64,000 bases of DNA. It comes from Botryosphaeria dothidea (taxonomy: Eukaryota; Ascomycota; Dothideomycetes; Botryosphaeriales; Botryosphaeriaceae). The stretch spans positions 4,030,001 to 4,094,000 of the forward strand of contig WWBZ02000033.1 of the NCBI GenBank assembly GCA_011503125.2, written 5' to 3'. Every line of letters begins with the position of its first letter. Positions within the stretch are counted from its first letter, which is position 1. The translations under genes were made by a program, and so were the position numbers. Under the pieces are notes generated by a model, which searched no databases, was not told the origin of the DNA, and saw nothing but the letters and a program-made list of their open reading frames with translations. Shown here piece by piece: positions 43,679-55,486 of the stretch.

Positions 43679-44810
43679 ACACCTAGAGCTTCCCAAAGTG
43701 TTTGGAGGCAAGCAAAATCTTAGATAGTATATTCGGAGGACATGATGCAATACAAAGAAAGAATTGAACAGCCCACATAGACCCATGGGCTTACTTTGAC
43801 AGAAAGCGAGGAATTGACCTTCCGTACTGGAATGTAATACAATGGGGTCCCGGAAAATGTTCCAATTCCGCAAAATTTCCTGTCTATCCAAAATCACAGC
43901 CGCTCATTGTCAGCTGTATATGTCCAGTTGATATGTCTTCCTTCATGTTTTCGAAGATTGTCATTCATACTTCCATAGAAGTTGACATAAATCCCATGAA
44001 TGATTGCAAAATACACGGTAAAACAACAATGTTTCGATTTTGACCTAAAGTCTCCGGAGGCTTGCCTTGATCTATGATATTTGAGAGAGAGATTGGTGGC
44101 ATGGTTGCTTGTAAGTTTTATAGCTAGAAAGACAATCCATGCCATTTGTAGGATATCACTCGTTTTTGAGACGAAGCGTGTCTCACTATATAGCTTAGTC
44201 ACAATCACTTGTATAAGAGGCAAGCGGGTTACCTACCCTCTCCCTCTTCATGCCAATCATCAATGGATCATCGTTGTTGATCAACACACAACACCATTTC
44301 ACTCCAAATCGAGACTGACGGGCCGTGCCGCTGTCTGCTCTGCCCTCTTGAAATATGCTGTCTTGAATTGAAATCCGACGAGTGACTGGGAGCTTGCAAG
44401 GACCCTGGAACTCGAACTCAAACCTCTTTTTCGAGACCAGATCTTCTGGTGTAACCACACAAGTGCCGGCCGTACAACGCAACAGAGGGGTTTAATTGAA
44501 ACGACCTTCACCGCTCTCTACTCTTAGACTAACCGACAAGGCCGCAGCTGTAGAAACCGTCTTGAAGTGGTAACATCAGCTCTCATGATTCCTCAGTCTC
44601 AACAAATCAAGGGGCTGTCAAAGCATGACAGTCTTGTTGCCTTATTTAGGGCTCGAAGGCTTGTACTACTGGAGTTCTCTGATGCGAAAGGGAATATTCC
44701 ATGGCACAACTTACATGTTTGCGTTATCAAGGACAAAGTATATAAAGCAGGCGCGTGGCGTGTTCTTTCGGTCTGCTTTATCTCAATTCTACCCATGAGG
44801 ATTCCCTGCA
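43679..44810. other. Intergenic, no gene seen
   Basis: Spacer between the two tandem mucin-like genes. Short ORFs only. Confidence 0.4.
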
Positions 44811-46465
44811 ATGTATCCAATGTGCTTTCTCTGGGCCTGTGTGGCTCTCCTATTGATCTCCTCAGTGAACTCTTCTTCTGATCCCGAAAATATTGCCTGT
44901 CAGTTCATTCATCCCCGCACACAGATATCTCTTGACAATCGAACCAGGGTCCGCAAACAACAGGCTTCAGGAGAATGAAGCAAACATATCAGCTTTTCCA
45001 ATGACGAACACAACGGATTCCCCAGTGGCAACTACGGTGACCTGGGAAAAAGTCTCTTTCGACAAAGTTTACACAGCAACTGTGCTTGTAGAAGTATGCG
45101 CGCACAACACAACCACAACTCGAACGATACCATACGAATTGCCCGACGATATCAACAGCGATTCCATCTTTACCCTACCACCAATAGATGGAACCAACAA
45201 GTGTACGTTCTCCGAAGCAAACGTCACAACAGTTGTAACGTATCCTTCCGGTGAACAGTCCTTCTTGTTTGGTAGTAATCATGACTGACACACCACAGCG
45301 TATACCTACTGGCCAACCGAGAAATTGAGAACCGGCCCCAATCCCAGCCTCCAAGGAGGCTGGACGCTTTGTGAAAATGATTCTCTGAACAGCCTTCAGA
45401 CAACACATTCTACTTGGCAGTATCCGAGTAGTAGTGACTTACACGGATACGGGTGGGTGCTCACATATAAGAAGCGCGGCAATATCAGTTGCTAATTCCA
45501 GGTCAAGGTTTACACCGGTATTTATTAAGTTTAGGATTTGCGTTCAAACATCAATCACCCGCGAAACATCATCTACCTTCGAACAATCACCATCAACAGT
45601 GCCCGGAGTATCGATGCCCACTTTGACGCCAACGACCTCCTTGATACTATCCACACCACAAGTATCATCTTGGGGTTGTCATGAGAATACAAAAACGGAA
45701 TCTTTGCCCACAATTTCAGGTGCCCGCTCCGGTACGTTTACCACTTCATCTTCGTACACTGCACCAGTGGATCCGAAAATAGCTGCCATGACCCTCACTA
45801 GCACCATCACGAGCTCGCAAGCTGCACTAACCAAGAATTTAATGCGGGCTGTGGTTAATCAGAACCAAAGTGGAAGGATGGTGAGTCCAGGTACCATATT
45901 CTTCTTTTCAAGTTGTGTCCAGTCTTCTATTCATATTATCAATGTTCTTATGCAGCGCTTTTGAATTGAGTTCTAACACAATGTGACACAAGGATCCATC
46001 ATCACCTTCGAATATTGGGAATAGCAGGGATGAGCCAAGTGAAAGCACGGATCACGCTGAAACAAATATCAAGAATTTCTCGGGCTGGTCGAGAATGGCT
46101 GGTTTCTTTTTTCCCCGACAAGAAATGGATTCCGAAACGACTACTTCGCTCAGCCCAGCCCCGCTCGTCTCGTCTCTGAGGGGCCTACATCTCGGTCGAA
46201 CGAAATGCCTGCTTCAACAGACAAGCCTCTTAGTGTCGGCAAATCCGTCCAGCAGCGCTCAGGTCAGGATGAAACCCCATCAGACTCTCCGGAGTCACTC
46301 TCGATGAGTTCCTCCAACCTTGAAAGTGGAGCAACTCCGGGCCCAACAAGCACCGACAGCACGGCCAAGACGTCAAAGGCTGACGGAAGTTACATGATGC
46401 TATGTAAGAAGAGCTCGGCTGGAATGTTGGCTGGGATCTTCGGGACTTGGCTGGTCGTGTTGTAA
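44811..46465 (+). CDS. Mucin-like surface protein, paralogue 2 (possible frameshift)
   Basis: Exons 44811-44898, 44948-45250, 45299-45452, 45502-45880 and from 45993. Signal peptide MYPMCFLWACVALLLISSVNS. The conserved region TTVTWEKVSFDKVYTATVLVE, TFSEANVTTVVTYPS and YTYWPTEK matches paralogue 1. The rest is Ser/Thr-rich and the extreme C-terminus (SAGMLAGIFGTWLVVL) fits a GPI signal. The frame entering at 45993 differs by one base from the frame carrying the C-terminus; the switch lies near 46165-46178 in a CTCGTCTCGTCTC repeat. No splice explains it, so a small indel is likely. Tandem duplicate of the previous gene. Confidence 0.55.
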
Positions 46466-47324
46466 GCACAATTTGGTTGGATGATGGAATTCAAAGGCAA
46501 GGGAACGGGTGGACAGATAAGAAACAGTGATACTGCGGATATGCCTTGGGAAGACTGAATATTGTGAAACTTTGATGTAGCTTGACGTCCGAATGTCCCT
46601 CACTTGGAGCAAACATCGAGAATGCTACGGAAATGAAGGCTTTGTCTGAGGGGTAGCAGAACGTATGCCGCCACGATGGTGACTTGGAGCGAACGCTTGA
46701 CCCTGAAATTTTAGTCTGTCCGAATAGTTTACGCCCGGAGAATTTCTTTTACATTCGATACGTGTCGAACGGTGCGAGAAAGTAAGACGCCGCTGGTTTT
46801 CTCATTGTTGCTATCGAGGTCTGCTATATACGTATGGTAATCGGATTTACGGAAATAAACATAAATGGGGCAAATGAGGCGTGTGGGGATACGTGTTTGG
46901 TGTTGCAAAAAAAAAAACAAAGAAAGAACGCGTGTATAAAAAAGCAAAGAGAACACGTGACTTCGGGCCATTGTGGTTGACAATACGCTTTGCGCTTGCT
47001 CCGGTAGGAAAGTTCCAATTGATTCTCGAGGTTCGCTCTCAAAGACGCACAGACATCCATCTCCAAATTCGAAAAAAATTAAATTGGAACAACCTCAGAC
47101 GCCCAACTCGTGACATGCTCAAATGATTGAAACATACAGGGGAAATGGTATAAGATACTGTGGTTCGTCGTTTGGACTTACCAAAAGGAGAGAGATTGGG
47201 CGCGCCGTTGAGGGTCTAAATAAATGGATAGCTATACCGAAGAAATGATGAAGCCTGAAATTTGAAAGATCCACAGTTGATGAATAAACACTAATTAAGG
47301 AAATTCAAGATAAGTTGCCCGTTC
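46466..47324. other. Intergenic, no gene seen
   Basis: AT-rich, with an A-rich tract near 46906. Convergent 3' region of paralogue 2 and the Clr5 pseudogene. Confidence 0.4.
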
Positions 47325-50162
47325 TCAGATGTCCATATTGGAGAAGTAGGTGGCAGAGACATCATCCATACAGAGATGATGGCTTGGAAATTGTCCACAC
47401 CTGCAATGTTTCTTCATAAGCCCTTTTTCAACCAGACCCACCGCCACTTTCTCTTCAGCCTTCAATCCCCAAAGAAGCCTCTCCATATTGAAATTGTCGG
47501 AAACCCAGGAATCGCCGACATTCACACGTCGGTAAGTTAGAAGTTCCGTCTGCACGGATGCCCGAAGGGTGCTCAGGATGGGATCTTTACCGAAATGGCC
47601 CGGTCTATGGTATTCGCCTTCGTAATAACAGGCCTGGTCGTCATCATCATCCGCGGCTCCGTCAGAAGAAGCGCACGAATTTTGGCTACGCGAGAGCACC
47701 TAGTAAAGGATTTCCCAACCTGTAACAAGATTCTCTGGCTAATGCGCTATATTGTAGGAACTAATTCGCTGGGCTAATTCTGCTGGAGTGAATGCTTCAT
47801 GGGTGCACATATCCATGTTGTCTGACACTTTAATATCGAGGAGCTCTAGCGATATGTCACACCTACTTCTAGGATTTGCACTAACGGTAAGCATTTGACA
47901 CACACAGGCCAGAATTCCAAATAGATCCTCGTCATCCATGCCGGACTGGGCGAGATGAAATGCAGTAATGACTAGCGCGTGGAGGTGGGACATCGTAAGC
48001 TTCGACCCGCACAATGTACATAGTCTTGTGAAAAGCCCACTGTCTATCAACATGCTTGCGAAGATGTAATTATTTTCGAGTTGAATGATTTCGCAGATAG
48101 ATTTTGCCGAAGTGTGGCAGAATTTGTGCTTCCATTCTGGTGGAGCGGCAGGAATCCCTCGAGAAAGGAGAGAACGGTAACAATCTGAGTCCGCATCCCA
48201 GCGTCCGCAGATATCCAGTTCATCTCCAGGAAAATGTCTCTCTTGATTTGTTGGATCGATGATGGATGGTAGCGTTGTTGTATGAGATTCCAAGATCACA
48301 AGTAAAAGTTTGTCAATGACGGTGTGCCCTAGGTCGTCCACAAGCATTATTGGTGGAATATCTCCGTGAAAAATTTTAATGAGTCCTTGAAGATAGTTGT
48401 CAGACTATTTTGCCCTACTATATCAGGTATTACATTCTTTCGGGCATCAAGATCAGTAGCTACTCTTTGCCACCTCCTCACTACTCCTCATATTCACAAG
48501 CTTCGGATACTAACATCGGCTTCTGTTCTCCTCGGTTATTTAAACACTCTTTTATGTATATAAGTAAGCCTAACGACCCCCCTCTCAGAAGACAGGCAGA
48601 ATCTACTCTCTTTTCTGACCTCACAACTCTTCACTCTCAAATCTAACAATAGTGCAGCATGCTTTGGACCCATCCAGGTAAATTGCAGCCAGATGAAATG
48701 GATAGCATGGCCTCACATCCACGTTCAGGTCAAAACATTTGTCAACCACTTCCTCTGTGAGGTCAACGTTGCGAGCCATGATTGCGAAGCTCAATGATTC
48801 CAGTAGCATTTCATCAGGGGATCGTTCTGCTTCCTTGGCCACCTGAGGTATGGCGACCGGGAGCTGGTCCGATTCGAGAGTGCTGAAATCATTGTGTTCT
48901 AGTGCATCCCGCATGCGGTCATCGAAGGCTGGAGTTTTCCATGTGGGACCCCATGATTTCCCTATGCTTACGTCGTTTTTATGCTGATCAGGGACGGCTC
49001 CGTGTGGCAGAGGAAGATACTCTGCATTGGGTACTCGCACATGGATGACCCATTTGCACAACTGCGATGGCTCTGCCTGTAGCAAGGAATTGTTTGCAGA
49101 AGGATACGTGATAACATGAGATGATGCCGCGAAGACTGACGTGGAGGATCTTGGAGTGCCATGGTTTGAGGTGGGGATGGCCTCGAATGCGTCGAAGTGC
49201 AGTTCAGCGGACGTTCACTCTCGGGGGCCATAACCCCAATATTTGGCAGACTTGAACGAAAAAAGCCAAAATTGGTACAACCATTCGTTCATAACTCTGC
49301 ATGCGAAATTAGAGTAATTCCATAGCCATTGGATTTAGGAGCTCACTGATAGTCTTGTCTGCTCATTGTCTTGATAAGCTCTGCATGCCTGCCTTGCATG
49401 AACAGCCGGGCTCTTTCAATACCAGTTCTCTTCAGAACATCTGAATTCATCCTCATTTGAGCATCCTGGGTCCCGGGGGTGCTCCATCGGAAGGAGGAGT
49501 TGCGATGGTTATGTCTCCGTATGGAGAGGGGGCGCTGGCGTATGGAGAGGAAGAGAGGTGCTCAGATCCAGAAGATCGAAAAGCCCCATAGGGCATGCTC
49601 CAGGTGGCGAAGCTATGGAACGACTACCATCAGCATCTGCGATCGCAATACGAGAGCTAGATACCTACATGTTCTTCCCGCAGGCGAGCCTCGCATTCGC
49701 GACCACGCCTGTGTTCGGTGCATAAACTTTGAGGATGGAATCTTGCCTCTGCTTGTCCTTGAGATGTCTTCGTATCTTCCTAGGATCCACATTGTGTCCC
49801 TTGTACTGAATGATTGTGGAGGCTCGTCCTGCCTCCGCCCGAGTTTGGAGGCATCGTCCAATGTGGGTTTTCGCGTCTGAGGGCACGTTCTTCCTGAGGT
49901 TCCACTTTCTGAACTGGTATTTGTACTGATGTACCCTACAAAGAATGGCATGATATGTTAGAAATCATAGAAGAGAGGTCGCACGCGCCACATACCCCGC
50001 GTCAAAGTTGTGATTGACCTTCATATACTCCGCAAGATCTAGCAACTTGCGTTTCTCGTTGATGTATTGATGCTCAATGACATCCTTCAACAATTGCCAT
50101 CGGTCTTGTATAGGACCTCGGGAAGATCCAGAAGAGTGACCCGGCGGCCCAGGGGGGTCCAT
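47325..50162 (-). pseudogene. Clr5-domain protein, multiply disrupted
   Basis: Starts MDPPGPPGHSSG at 50162. The Clr5 domain spans the first intron: QDRWQLLKDVIEHQYINEKRKLLDLAEYMKVNHNF joins VHQYKYQFRKWNLRKNVP. A second intron is at 49613-49668. Beyond it the frame is kept for several hundred helical residues but broken by a one-base deletion in the G5 run at 49475-49479, TGA at 49214-49216 (from CGA), a 251-bp solo LTR at 48398-48648, and TAG at 47739-47741 and 47700-47702 (both from CAG). All three stops are C-to-T on the sense strand. Removing the LTR and one duplication rejoins SKACCTI with FKDSLKIFHGD in frame. Clr5 proteins are fungal proteins of poorly known, probably nuclear, function. 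Confidence 0.78.
48398..48648 (+). mobile_element. Solo LTR, 251 bp, with 5-bp target duplication
   Basis: Begins TGTCAGACTATTTTG and ends AAATCTAACA, flanked on both sides by ATAGT (48393-48397 and 48649-48653). Contains a TATA-like TATATAAG near 48557 in plus orientation. It differs from the copia LTR at 31972, so it belongs to another family. Inserted in an exon of the Clr5 pseudogene. Confidence 0.85.
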
Positions 50163-51139
50163 GGCGGACAGACTGGGCAGGCCGAGGGGGGCAGGGAGGG
50201 AGGTGTGAAGGCGTTCGAAAGAAACAAAACCGTGGGCTATGGAGGGAAATTTCAAAAGAGAAGAAATAGTGGTCTGTATCCGAATAGTATAAGAAGATTT
50301 GGGTGCGTATTTATGCTTGTGGGGAACGCAAAGTCGCGAGGTGGTAGAACAAGGCTGACTCTAGCTCTGATACTGACACCCCTGTACGCCAAGCTAACAA
50401 AAGAGTAATAGCCAATCACAACGAGAAGACTAAGACTTGTGCTTGCTTGACTGCCTCGACCTTCCATGTCGCAGATCTTAGGGCCTGGGTGACGCCAGCA
50501 GGGACCTCATCCCAGTCTCGCAAAGGAGGACTGGCCAGTGGAATCGAGAGTCTTCGGGACACTACATATCTGGTCCGGCCACCCGCCCGACAGCTGTTCC
50601 ACTCTCCTCCAGGTACCCAAACTGCCAACTTTGACAAAAGAGTAAACTCCACTTAGACGATGCGGACAAGGTTTCTCTATCACGGGTCCGCCCGACCGCC
50701 CCCCGAAGCCTTCCCAAAAAGGAAATCCGGGATTAACGACACACGCCCCATTTCGCAGCCTCCACCTTTTGCCGCAGGCAACTCTACCTCCCAAAATGTG
50801 CAAAAGAGTAACAACCAATCCCAGACTTCCACAGCTGACCCCCAATGGTTCCAAAATTGGCCCAAAGCCTCTGGGTTGCTCAGGTGGCGCGTCTGATCTT
50901 TCATGCGAATGTCTGATGGAATGCTCGCCGGCTTACTGAAAGGCAGTCCTCTGTGGAAGCTATGCGATCTATCACTGTAGCTTGCCACCTCATAGAGAAC
51001 TATAAAGGTTACTCTTGGGAACCTTTGCAGCTCTTACATCTGTAGCAGACCTTTCCAGCTCGAACCTTCACTGACTCAATACCAAGATCACAGCCTCTCA
51101 TTTGATTCTCCACAGGTCATTAGCGGTCAAAACTGCAGA
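50163..51139. promoter_or_regulatory. Divergent intergenic region, Clr5 pseudogene / small protein
   Basis: No gene supported; overlapping open frames on both strands around 50447-50988 have no domain. A CTATAAAGG TATA-like element lies near 51000, about 140 bases before the next start. Confidence 0.4.
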
Positions 51140-51567
51140 ATGGCATCGCGGGACAGTCAACAGGGTCAACAAAGCCCGCAAACCCCCCATACATCGTACG
51201 CACTGACCCCCGCTCTATCCGGATAGCCTGCTGACTGACAACTTGCACCGTTAGTTCTCACCAACATCAGCAGAAGGTGCTATCCAACGATCTTTCAAGC
51301 AATACCTCCAACGGATCAGTCCAGCCCGATTTCACCAACAAGCACGAGGACTATGGACAGGGCTACAGCTCCTCCAAAACTTACGCTTGTCCATACCACG
51401 GATCTGTTTTGCAAATGCAGGCCAACACCGGTGGCTCGACTCCCGGCATGAGTCCCGTGGACCGATTCCTTGTTGAAGGACCCGGACAGCAGCATGCGCT
51501 GTTCGTTCGACCGGATAACGGACAACTCTCTACGTTCAAGAGATGCACGTGCGAAAAGGTTGAGTAG
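51140..51567 (+). CDS. Small Gln/Ser-rich protein, 122 aa
   Basis: Exons 51140-51195 and 51255-51567 around a 59-nt intron (GTACGC donor, GCTGAC branch, TTAG acceptor). N-terminal half MASRDSQQGQQSPQTPHTSSHQHQQK is low-complexity. The C-terminal half has CPYHGSVLQMQ and RCTCEKVE, giving three Cys, and is more ordered in composition. A TATA box and clean splice support expression. No family recognised. Confidence 0.6.
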
Positions 51568-51889
51568 GGGCATACACCGGTTAGAACAACGGTTGGATAT
51601 AGCTTGATCGTACTGAGGTCTTTATTTCAATACTGAAAAGGCATCACGACGGGATTGCGTATATGCACTATGTCTCGTGAAGTAGCTGATTGCTCATCAA
51701 GAAGGCTGGGAGGGCAATGACGTATTCAGCAGGATGGCATCCCGCGCATGGTCGAGACATCCAACTTCCTCTACCGTCAGCGGATGAGTTTAATGTGGCT
51801 CTTATCGGCCATTTCTCTTGAACGTATACCTAATGACACATGGCTAACAAAACATACTTGACTCGGAACTCGACGGCCTCTACTCAAGC
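51568..51889. other. Convergent 3' intergenic region
   Basis: About 320 bases between convergent stops, nothing recognised. Confidence 0.4.
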
Positions 51890-52984
51890 TCAATACCCTT
51901 TCCCCACCACCGCATCAACAAACACTCTCAACCCCTCCCTCCCCGGATGCCCCTCCTGATCCAACATCCACAACCACGGCTCAATCAGCTCCACCTCCAT
52001 CAACACGAACGCCCCATCCTCCCCAACCACCCCATCCACCCTCGCATACAACAACTCCCCCGTCCCCTCCCCCTTCAGCTCCGCCTCCTTCCCCTTCAAC
52101 CATCCCCACACCCCCTCCGCCGCCCTCCTCCCGCACTCCGGCACCCGCGCATCCCCCGCCTCCATGGGTTCCCACACCCCCTTAAACGCGCTGTTGATCC
52201 GAAACTCCCCCTCCCGCGGCCGCTTCCGCACCGCGTGCGTCAGCACCCCGTCGACCACGACCATGCTCCACTCGCCGCCGTCCTCGCCGTCGCGCGCCGC
52301 CACCCGCGCCAAGTACTCCTGGCACATGAGCGCGGCGCCGGGCGCGGCGTTCGCGCGCATGCTCGCGAGCGCGGCCGCGTCGGCGGCCGTCAGGGCGAGC
52401 GGCGTGCGCAGCAGGTGCGTCGAGTGGCCGGAGGCGGCGATGCTGGGCTTGAGGACGACGGGGGTGGTCGGGGCGGCGGCGGCGACGTCCGGGTCGGCGG
52501 CGAGGTGGGCTGCCAGGGCGTCGGGGGTCGTGGTGGCCGGGTCGAGGAAGGTGGTGCGGGGGACGCGGAACGCGGGGTGGTGCAGGCGCTGCAGCTCGGA
52601 GAGGTAGGTCTTGTTGGCGTTCCAGGCGATGAGGGCGGGCGGGTTTTGGATGCGGAGGGCGGGGGAGAGGCGCTGGGCGGCGGGCAGGGTGATGGTGAGG
52701 AAGTGCGTGAAGGCGGACATGTGGTGGATGTACTTGTCGACGGCCAGGAAGAGGATGTGCGTGTAGGTGGAGGCGATGGCGGAGGGCGTTAGGGAGGCAT
52801 CCTGAAAGGTGCGCAGGTCGACGGTGGCGCCGCGGGCGCGGAGGGCGTTGAGCGGGTCGTTGAGGTAGGCTTCAATTTTACCGATCCAGATGGCGGCTTC
52901 GTCTTCTGGGGTCGGGAGGTTTGCGGTGACGAAGAGGATGGATGGTGTGGAAGGGGCTGGAGCTGGTGCGGCAATGAACCCCAT
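51890..52984 (-). CDS. ATP-grasp-fold ligase-like protein, 364 aa
   Basis: Single exon, very GC-rich. The N-terminal Rossmann-like part SILFVTANLPTPEDEAAIWIGKIEAY precedes the ATP-grasp domain: PVVLKPSIAASGHSTHLL (nucleotide-binding Lys and small loop), ALMCQEYLARV, MVVVDGVLTHAVRKRPREGEFRINSAFKG, LLYARVDGV and FVLMEVELIEP, where the last strand carries the metal-binding Glu/Asn positions. The motif set resembles the glutathione-synthetase/RimK-like group, including cycloserine-synthetase-type enzymes (HAV.KRP.EGEFR). ATP-dependent carboxylate-amine ligation is likely; substrates are unknown. Confidence 0.75.
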   Translation of the reverse strand: MGFIAAPAPAPSTPSILFVTANLPTPEDEAAIWIGKIEAYLNDPLNALRARGATVDLRTFQDASLTPSAIASTYTHILFLAVDKYIHHMSAFTHFLTITLPAAQRLSPALRIQNPPALIAWNANKTYLSELQRLHHPAFRVPRTTFLDPATTTPDALAAHLAADPDVAAAAPTTPVVLKPSIAASGHSTHLLRTPLALTAADAAALASMRANAAPGAALMCQEYLARVAARDGEDGGEWSMVVVDGVLTHAVRKRPREGEFRINSAFKGVWEPMEAGDARVPECGRRAAEGVWGWLKGKEAELKGEGTGELLYARVDGVVGEDGAFVLMEVELIEPWLWMLDQEGHPGREGLRVFVDAVVGKGY

Positions 52985-54381
52985 GGTTGTGGCAGCGAAG
53001 AATCCTAGACGTGCAGGAGAGGGGCGAAGAGATTTGAAGCCCGGGTGTATATGGTAGCCTCAAATTTGGCGTTGTGGGAAGGCCGTAGACTGGTCTCTTG
53101 ATGGCAAGGAGTAGATTGAGGAATGGATTTACGAGGCTGACTTTTGGCTACAGAGAAAAATGCGACAACAGAAGAGACTATGAGCTTTTACGGACAACTG
53201 AGAAAGAAAGCGGAGGACACGGGGAAGGAGAAAGATCTGATAAGGCAGCAGCTTTAAAGCATGGTGGTCAGACTCGGATATCCGATAGGCGTCGATAAGT
53301 GGTAGGACATCTCCGAAACCGGCCGAGTTCGGGACACTCGGGCAGATTTTGGAATCTTCCTGGGCTTCGATCGGGCTGAGGAAGCGCAGAGCATGCATTA
53401 TGGCTGAAACGCGGCTCAAACCCAGGCAACCCGCTCGACCAGGAACTTGGATGTTTCAATGACGTTGCTCGTCAGGAACGCGGCACAGAAAAGGGGGGGA
53501 TGGGTCTTGATCCGATTTGCCAGAATTCACTGGGCTGCCACCGCACGGACTCTGGGTTCCCCCGCTTTCAGGTGGTCTCTGATCTGGAGGTGCCTACGTT
53601 TCCATTCTCTTGAAGATGTTGCTCGGGACTCGAGTGAGAATCAGCACTGAGCATCCATCGTGCCTGCTTCTCTTTCAGCACCACTGCCTAGGCTGAAGGC
53701 TTACTCAGTGCCATGTTCGACCGGATCTGCCGGTGAATCACCATCTTCTGGCCACGATGGTCCTCAATCCGGATGGGAATCTCCCTCATATGGCGATAAG
53801 TACGGCATACTGGATATTTAAAGATTTCAATCGGCCGACATTTTCTTCTTCCTCTTTTCAAAGTGGCAATGAAAAAGCCGAGCGGATCCAACGGGTCCGA
53901 AAACCTCCGCAATAATCCGAGCTGTGCCGTCTACGCATCCTGATCAGGTCTGTATGCAGTTAGGCCAACATCGTCGTTACCTTATGTGGAAACGAGCCGG
54001 AGAGCGGATTTTTAGGTTCCGTCCGCTTTCTAAGCTTCAGAGAAGACGTGCTGCACCAAGATATCCAACGGGGACTCAAATTGCCATATTCAGTTACCCC
54101 TAGCATAAGCAAGCTACGGACGGTCGGAAATTCTGATACGTCCATGGCCGAGAAAATAAGTCCGTTTGGAAAGAGTTGGAACGTTCCTGCTGATATGCTT
54201 TGCATTGTGTAATGATGGCTGTTGTTTTTGCTTGGCTGTGTCATGGACACCCTGCTATATCGTAGGAAACGGTGATATAAAAGGAAGACTTGAGACACCA
54301 ACGAAGACATTCAACAGGTGCAGCTCGAAGTCCATCCTTCGAAACTACAGCTCTCATATCCTGAGCCTATATCAATCAGTC
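52985..54381. other. Intergenic, no gene seen
   Basis: 1.4 kb with only short unsupported ORFs. The last 130 bases hold the leader of the next gene and a TATA-like GATATAAAAGG near 54275. Confidence 0.4.
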
Positions 54382-55486
54382 ATGGTCAACGTCGCGGTAG
54401 CCGGTGGTCTGGGAAATGTCGGCAAAACCATTGTCGAGGTGTTGAAAGAGGATCCCAAGTACAACGTCATCATCCTTTCCCGGAAGGTAAGATTGAGATC
54501 CGGACCCAAACTCTTCGGAGCAAGAAGCTCAACAGCACCATCCCCAGTCCGACGACAACGCCCCTGCGCCGGTGAAAGCGGTCGGCTACGACAACATCGA
54601 CGCTCTGAAAGACCTCCTCGAGGCGCACCAGATCCACACCGTCATCTCCGCTCTTTCCATCACCAGCGAGGCCGTCTCCCAGGGCGAGGTTAGCCTCGTC
54701 AAGGCCGCCGCGGCCTCCGCCCCGACGAAGCGCTTCATCGCCAGCGACTGGGGCGCACCGGTACCAGAAAGGTAAGTCCCTGCCCACAGGCCTCGCTCTT
54801 CGCTCTTCTCAGCTCTCATTAGCTCCGTAACCCTCCCTCACTTCGCGCTCCATGAGAAGACCTTCGCCGAGCTCAGGAAGACGGGCCTCGAGTGGACGCA
54901 CTTCCACAACGGGTATTTCCTGGATTATTATGGCATTCCGCACCTCAAGTCGCACATGTGGTACTACCCGTTCGTGATTGATGTGGCCAACAAGATGGCT
55001 GCTATCCCAGGAACCGGTAATGACGTTATGACTTTCACGTACACATTCGATGTTGCCAGATTCGTGCGCGCAGCGCTCGACCTACCGGCGGGCGAGTGGC
55101 CAGAGACCAGCGTTGTGATCGGGGATAAGCTTACCTTTAACGACTTCTTGAAGTTGGCCGAAGAGGCACGTGGTAAGTTTCTCAGTCTTGCCAACGAATG
55201 ATATCAGGAATTACTGATGGTTTGCTTTGCAGGCACCAAGTTTGAGGTCAAGTATGATCCGCTAGAGAAACTCCAGACCGGGCAGATCACGGAGCTCCCC
55301 GGGCACAGACAGGCATATGCCTTCTTCCCCAAGCCGGCGTTGAATGGGATGCTTTCAGTCTTCGAGCAGTGGGTCATCGACGGCAATTTCGACCTGCCGG
55401 AGGAGAAGTCGCTGAACAGGAAGCTCCCAGAGATCAAGACGCTGACGGCAAAGGATCTGCTGGAGCAGTTCTGGAAAGGGAAATGA
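54382..55486 (+). CDS. NmrA-like / isoflavone-reductase-type NAD(P)-binding protein, 310 aa
   Basis: Exons 54382-54486, 54548-54771, 54823-55172 and 55233-55486. The N-terminus VNVAVAGGLGNVGKTIVEVL holds the GxxGxxG dinucleotide-binding loop (residues about 7-14). TVISALS, KRFIASDWGAPVPESS and WTHFHNGYFLDYYG follow the NmrA/isoflavone-reductase pattern. Length is normal for the family. Members are either atypical reductases of secondary metabolism or redox sensors binding NAD(P); which applies cannot be told. No metabolite cluster genes adjoin. Confidence 0.85.

Noticed and set aside
49665..49951. Reading the Clr5 exon 2 stop as the natural C-terminus of a short protein
   Set aside because: A canonical intron at 49613-49668 removes the stop and the downstream frame stays protein-like over more than 2 kb.
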